Assembly (NCBI GenBank): GCA_930367205.1
Contig: OV884014.1
Coordinates: 72,147,104 to 72,211,103, forward strand
Length of the DNA: 64,000 nt
Reading direction: 5' to 3'
Source of the DNA: Acanthosoma haemorrhoidale
Taxonomy: Eukaryota > Arthropoda > Insecta > Hemiptera > Acanthosomatidae
Part shown: in pieces, positions 59,789 through 64,000 of the stretch
How positions within the stretch are numbered: the stretch's first letter is position 1
How the letters are laid out: each line of letters begins with the position of its first letter
Position numbers and translations under genes: made by a program
The notes under the pieces: model-generated
The model's input: only the letters and a program-made list of their open reading frames with translations
Told to the model about the DNA's origin: nothing
The model's database searches: none

Positions 59789-61069
59789 ATGTTTTATGGT
59801 TTGTCTGGAATAGCCACAGCCAGACTGGCAACGTATTAGAGGTTCGCATCGTAGTTATTATCCATCTTCAATCAACAATTTATTATGTATAAATAAAAAA
59901 ATATTTACAAAACTATTTCATGTCGAGCCCGAGCGCAGTTTTTAAATATGGAAGTAGAAATCATTTTTCGTCTCTTTTCGTGTTTGTTTTACGAAAGTGG
60001 TTGTATTCCAAAAAGTGAGTCTAACTGAACTTAAAAGATATCCAAAACCACCCAAATATGAATGGCAAAATTTTAACTAGAAACATATATGGTGAAATTT
60101 TAACTTGAAAAAAATTTTACGGTCAGCTCAGAGCTGGGGATATCTGGTTCAGAGACTATTTACAATTAGAAACATCCAAAATTTATTGACACATTAAAGA
60201 CTGTAAGAGTGTAGTATAAAAATATTAATTTATTGAGTAATTGATCAGTTACATTTCTTTATATATTAGTAGTACTAAAGCTGACTTTTTGTAATTATGG
60301 CCTAAAAAATAAATAGCTAATTTCACGATTGACGAATCAGGATGTCTATATTTTTCACATTTTCGTTTAGGCAAGACCTAAAAAAACATTGAAATAGTAT
60401 TTTTAGAAAAGTAACTTTTGTGTTGTTTCCTACTAGTTTTTTTTTGGGGGGGGGGCACCAATTATTATCAGTCATGCGCCATGTTTTAGCGATGTTTACA
60501 ACAATTTGCTTGTTTTGTATATTTACTATTATATTTATATCTATTACAATCTATTCAATATAGTGTTTGTTTAAAACAGTCATTTGATCCGTTCTTGTGA
60601 CGTAACAATACTCTTGTTTGTATAATATCGAACACTTCATTCGATTTTTTTTATGGCTAGGATAATACGATTAAATGGATTCTATGAGTTTTTTTTTCAT
60701 TTATTTAGTTTTTTATGCAATATTTATTCACTTTTAGATCGTAAATAATTAAAAACTACTTATAAGGAAATAAAATATATAATAAAATTATGAAGAAATT
60801 TAGCAATGGGACATTTATTCAACGAGTACTCGTGTAGAGTTACTATTGAGAAACATAAAAATAATTCTTAACTAATGTTAAAAGCATTTGTGGTGTAGAA
60901 ATGGAACAATAGCAATTTTTTATTGATAAAGTAAGGGATGAGGAAACTAGTGAATTCATAAGCTAGTCGATATTCTCGTCATTGCAAAACTATATTAATA
61001 AATTAAATTCTTTTTGATTTATAGAAAAAAAAAAAAAAATTTTCGGTTTTGTGTTTGTCTTCGTCAGCC

Positions 61070-61152
61070 TCCACAGGCTCGTATCCGGTGATGCGGCTGA
61101 AGGAGGAGCGTGGGGGACTTCCCAAGACTCCGCTTCCTCTTTCGCATGCGAG
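61070..61152 (+). mobile_element. LINE-like 3'-end repeat, copy C (fragment)
   Basis: GACTTCCCAAGACTCCGCTTC then GCATGCGAG matches copy A at about 16053-16091. It is truncated on both sides. Confidence 0.5.
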
Positions 61153-61159
61153 TACAAAT

Positions 61160-62405
61160 ATGAAATTACCCTAAGGAATTATTAGAAAAATAAACTTGCA
61201 TATTGAAAGTAGTAAATGATGCCCATACAATTACTGTTAGGTGTTCGGCAGATGGAAACTAATGAATGAAGAAGTTGGCTCTCAAGTCTACACTCAGTTG
61301 TAAAACTGAACAAAATTGACCATGGCTTAGCTAGTGGAACTCACACCCTTACAGCTAAAAAAAGTGCCTGCAAAATATATGCATTCTAGAATAGTAGCCC
61401 TCTGGGTTTACAGTACAGGTAAGCTTATCCTCCAATTCCCGAAGCTACCTAAATCCCCATTAAAGTAAAAAGTGGTTGTTTTAAACAATTTAACTTGCTG
61501 CTGGCCTGGTTGGTAGGCCAATTTTTTATTTTTAAATTAGTAGACCCAGAGTGCTGGGAAGGAGTCCGAGTGGTTTTTCCCATATTTGGACTCTAATTGT
61601 TAAAAAATTATTAATATGCGTTTTTCTATTCCTTTGCTAACTGCCCATATAAGGGTTTTCTGGCGTCTGGAAAGGAATTGCAATTACAACGAAAAATATC
61701 TTAATATCTCATACTAACGTTTAGTAAAACTTTTTTTTTTAAGTTTAAACTGCATATTTCTTATACTGGTTATGTCATTTAAAAATTATAAAAAACTCGT
61801 CGAGAAAGGGATCGACCCGGGGGAGGGGGATGCTCAATTTTCTGTTTATTTCTAAAAGAATATTAAAAGCCATTGTCTTATAACGAAAATACTGTATCAC
61901 AAAACCGCTAATGTGGAAGAGGGATGGCATGGTCATAAACATTAAATGAAATGGCCAGTAATATTAAAGGAGAATGAAGTAGGTAATTACTATGTCGATG
62001 AACGTACTTCGGAGAAAACATATTTATTTCTTTGGCTAGAGATCCCGATTTTATGTATTAATTTTTATTGCATTGTCTAGAGAGACATCCAATAAAATAA
62101 AACTACAAACACAAGAAAGATACAGATAATATAATAATGTACATTGTTTTATATGGTAGATCTTACAAATTCATATCAGACAATCTGTTGACGTTACACT
62201 TCAGTATCCACAAAGATTCTACAACTTCTATATTACGACAGTTGTTCCATTGACGGATTTAGAGCACTTAATAGTGAATGCAAACGAAACGAATTGAGCC
62301 AATCATCTGTTCGGGGAACGACTCTTTCTTCATAAGTTAATCAGGGGTCTACTTCATTCATCGTTTAGTACTTTTGGATGAAACAAGAATGAAAGACTGC
62401 ACTTG
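61160..62405. other. intergenic, no gene seen
   Basis: Plain AT-rich sequence, with a G-run patch near 61820. The region 59790-61060 is similarly empty apart from a G-run at about 60446. Confidence 0.4.
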
Positions 62406-62410
62406 CCCAG

Positions 62411-62545
62411 GGATGGCTGTGTGTTGAAGCTTCAAATGGAAAAACTATCGTTGATATTGCTACTTCGTGTTATGCCATTATCACTACTCCCCATGGAAAT
62501 AATGAGCTTAATATCGACCATATCCTCAAATACCCCTTAATTCAA
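62411..62545 (+). CDS. candidate internal exon, 45 codons, unknown protein
   Basis: Acceptor CACTTGCCCAG and donor GTTAGT bound a phase-0 open stretch GWLCVEASNGKTIVDI then CYAIITTPHGNNELNIDHIL. Its composition is protein-like and less AT-rich than the surroundings. A possible following exon at 62741 (VRKMLSTSHLTLWLR) is phase-compatible. No family is recognised. Confidence 0.25.
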
Positions 62546-64000
62546 GTTAGTACATAAGCAATAAACTATTTCGTCATAGGTTAAAGAAAACTAATTCAAC
62601 AAAGTATAATTGTTCACAATGAAGAAAGTACGATCGTTTTATTTGTTTATTTAAATTGATTCAATTAATTAATTTATATTTTTTACTTTCCACTCAATTA
62701 TTAATAATTGTGTTAATGTTTTCCAGTAAATTATTTATAGGTAAGGAAAATGTTGAGTACATCCCATCTTACTCTTTGGCTGAGATATGTTATGTTTAGA
62801 GCATGCAATATAAGAATAACGTTACAAGTTAATTATGAATTATTCTGCTATCTGCCTTTTGGAGCAGCTCATGGTTTAGACGCTCACAATAATTGGCCTA
62901 ATACTGTATGCTTAATTTTCTTATGGATGCTCTCCCCACTCCTCTAACTTCACTTTGTAGGTTGGTTCCAGGGACTAGGTTTACCTGGAGCCATGACACC
63001 ATGATATGGAATAGAAGTAACCATGATACTGGGCACATAGAAATATTTATTATTCTTAAAGTTTCAAACTATAATAAACAATATGCGTGTTGTTTTTAAA
63101 GTATAGTAAATAGAAGCTTTCTTACCTTAAACTTACCAAATTACTTGGTGGTAATTATTTATCTTCAGAACGGCTTATTAAAGAATAATAGTATTAACGG
63201 ACATCAATTAATAAATCATTTAGTAAAAAAATGTAACTTTTTTTCAATCACGAGTTTCAATATTTTGATTAAGAATACACGGTGTTTGTCTGGGATATTG
63301 TCCATTGTATTTAGAAATTTCTTTGAAAAATGTCAAAGAACTTTCTGACCTCGACAGACAAATTTAACATGGAAGTTCCGTTTGACGTACCATTGACAAT
63401 ACACGTTATTCGATATAAATAATAGTTAAGTTAATAATAAGCAATTTATTAATGGATATCTAGCCATTTTAATAAATATGAATTTGTTCGTACTCATTCC
63501 TATAGTCCATACTTATCTAGACACAATAAACAGTCTGTTTAAACGTTATGTTTTTAAAAAAGAAAACAATTTATGAGCGATAGTTGGATCATTAATTCAT
63601 TCGTTTAATAACGACCCTTTTCGAGAATCTGATATATCCGCTTGCGACTGACCGTTATTACTAAGTACAATTAGTACTTTGCAAAAATCCTGTAAAGTTT
63701 TCCCCTTCAGCCCTATAGGGGGCACATAACAAAGCCCCAGCCTCAAATTTATGGAGATGAGATCTTCAGGGAACTTGTGAGAGGAGAAAAAATGAAAAGT
63801 TATAATTAATGGCGTAAAGTTGAGCGTCATCATTCATATCCGAATGATAAATATCAAGCTGGTGTCAGTAATGACTGGTTCTTCGTGGAATATTCAGCAA
63901 TTTCAAAACTTAATGTTTGCTTATTTGCTCCTTCCCGTTCTGTACTGGACTTTGCAGCTATGTCTAAAGCAGCTGGTGCCTCGTAGTAGTTTCCCCTGCA

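Noticed and set aside
63840..63990. Open frame containing YPNDKYQAGVSNDWFF
   Set aside because: Competing open frame on the same strand, no acceptor or family match, and cut by the window end.
1..64000. CRISPR arrays, operons, ribosome binding sites
   Set aside because: The sequence is eukaryotic with spliced genes. The tandem repeats seen lack regular unique spacers.

Overview
This is AT-rich eukaryotic DNA with GT-AG introns, a mariner element, Jockey-type LINE fragments, Ty3/gypsy-like LTR remnants and tRNA-derived SINEs. That combination points to an arthropod, most likely an insect. I cannot place the order from sequence alone.

Left third (1-21.5 kb): a minus-strand ubiquitin-specific protease (USP family deubiquitinase). 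I resolve 13 phase-consistent exons between 21458 and 2208. They give 791 codons covering the N-terminus, the Cys box, the QEF box, the first half of the USP zinc finger, and an embedded C4C4 RING-like zinc finger. The His box and 3' end lie left of the window. Its introns hold a solo LTR, a decayed LTR element with a gag-like remnant, SINEs, a 20-bp-arm hairpin and a perfect 58-bp inverted repeat. At the extreme left, in intron 13 or just beyond, is the 5' end of a minus-strand LTR element: LTR, primer-binding site and an open gag-like frame that runs off the window.

Middle (23.6-26.4 kb): a complete five-exon plus-strand PDCL3 (phosducin-like 3 / viral IAP-associated factor) gene of 237 codons, divergent from the USP gene with about 2.1 kb between start codons.

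Right part (26.7-64 kb): gene-poor. It contains two Jockey-like reverse transcriptase fragments, SINEs, a LINE-like 3'-end family, a U6 snRNA 5' fragment, several tandem repeats, a nearly intact 1.28-kb mariner with one premature stop, a small TA-flanked MITE and an 868-bp element with about 160-175 bp terminal inverted repeats. Four GC-rich islands without convincing ORFs (42.9, 47.5, 50.7 and 52.6 kb) look like conserved non-coding or regulatory DNA. Two weak exon-like signals (37.8-41.7 kb and 62.4 kb) may belong to unrecognised genes.

The two clear genes are both housekeeping proteostasis genes: a deubiquitinase, and a chaperone of the CCT/TRiC and IAP pathways. Nothing in the sequence shows that they are co-regulated. 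The features I find most worth following are the RING-like finger inside the USP catalytic domain, a tandem array of about 90-bp units that keep a hairpin through compensatory changes, the U6 fragment abutting a LINE-like 3' end, the perfect 58-bp inverted repeat and the long-TIR element.
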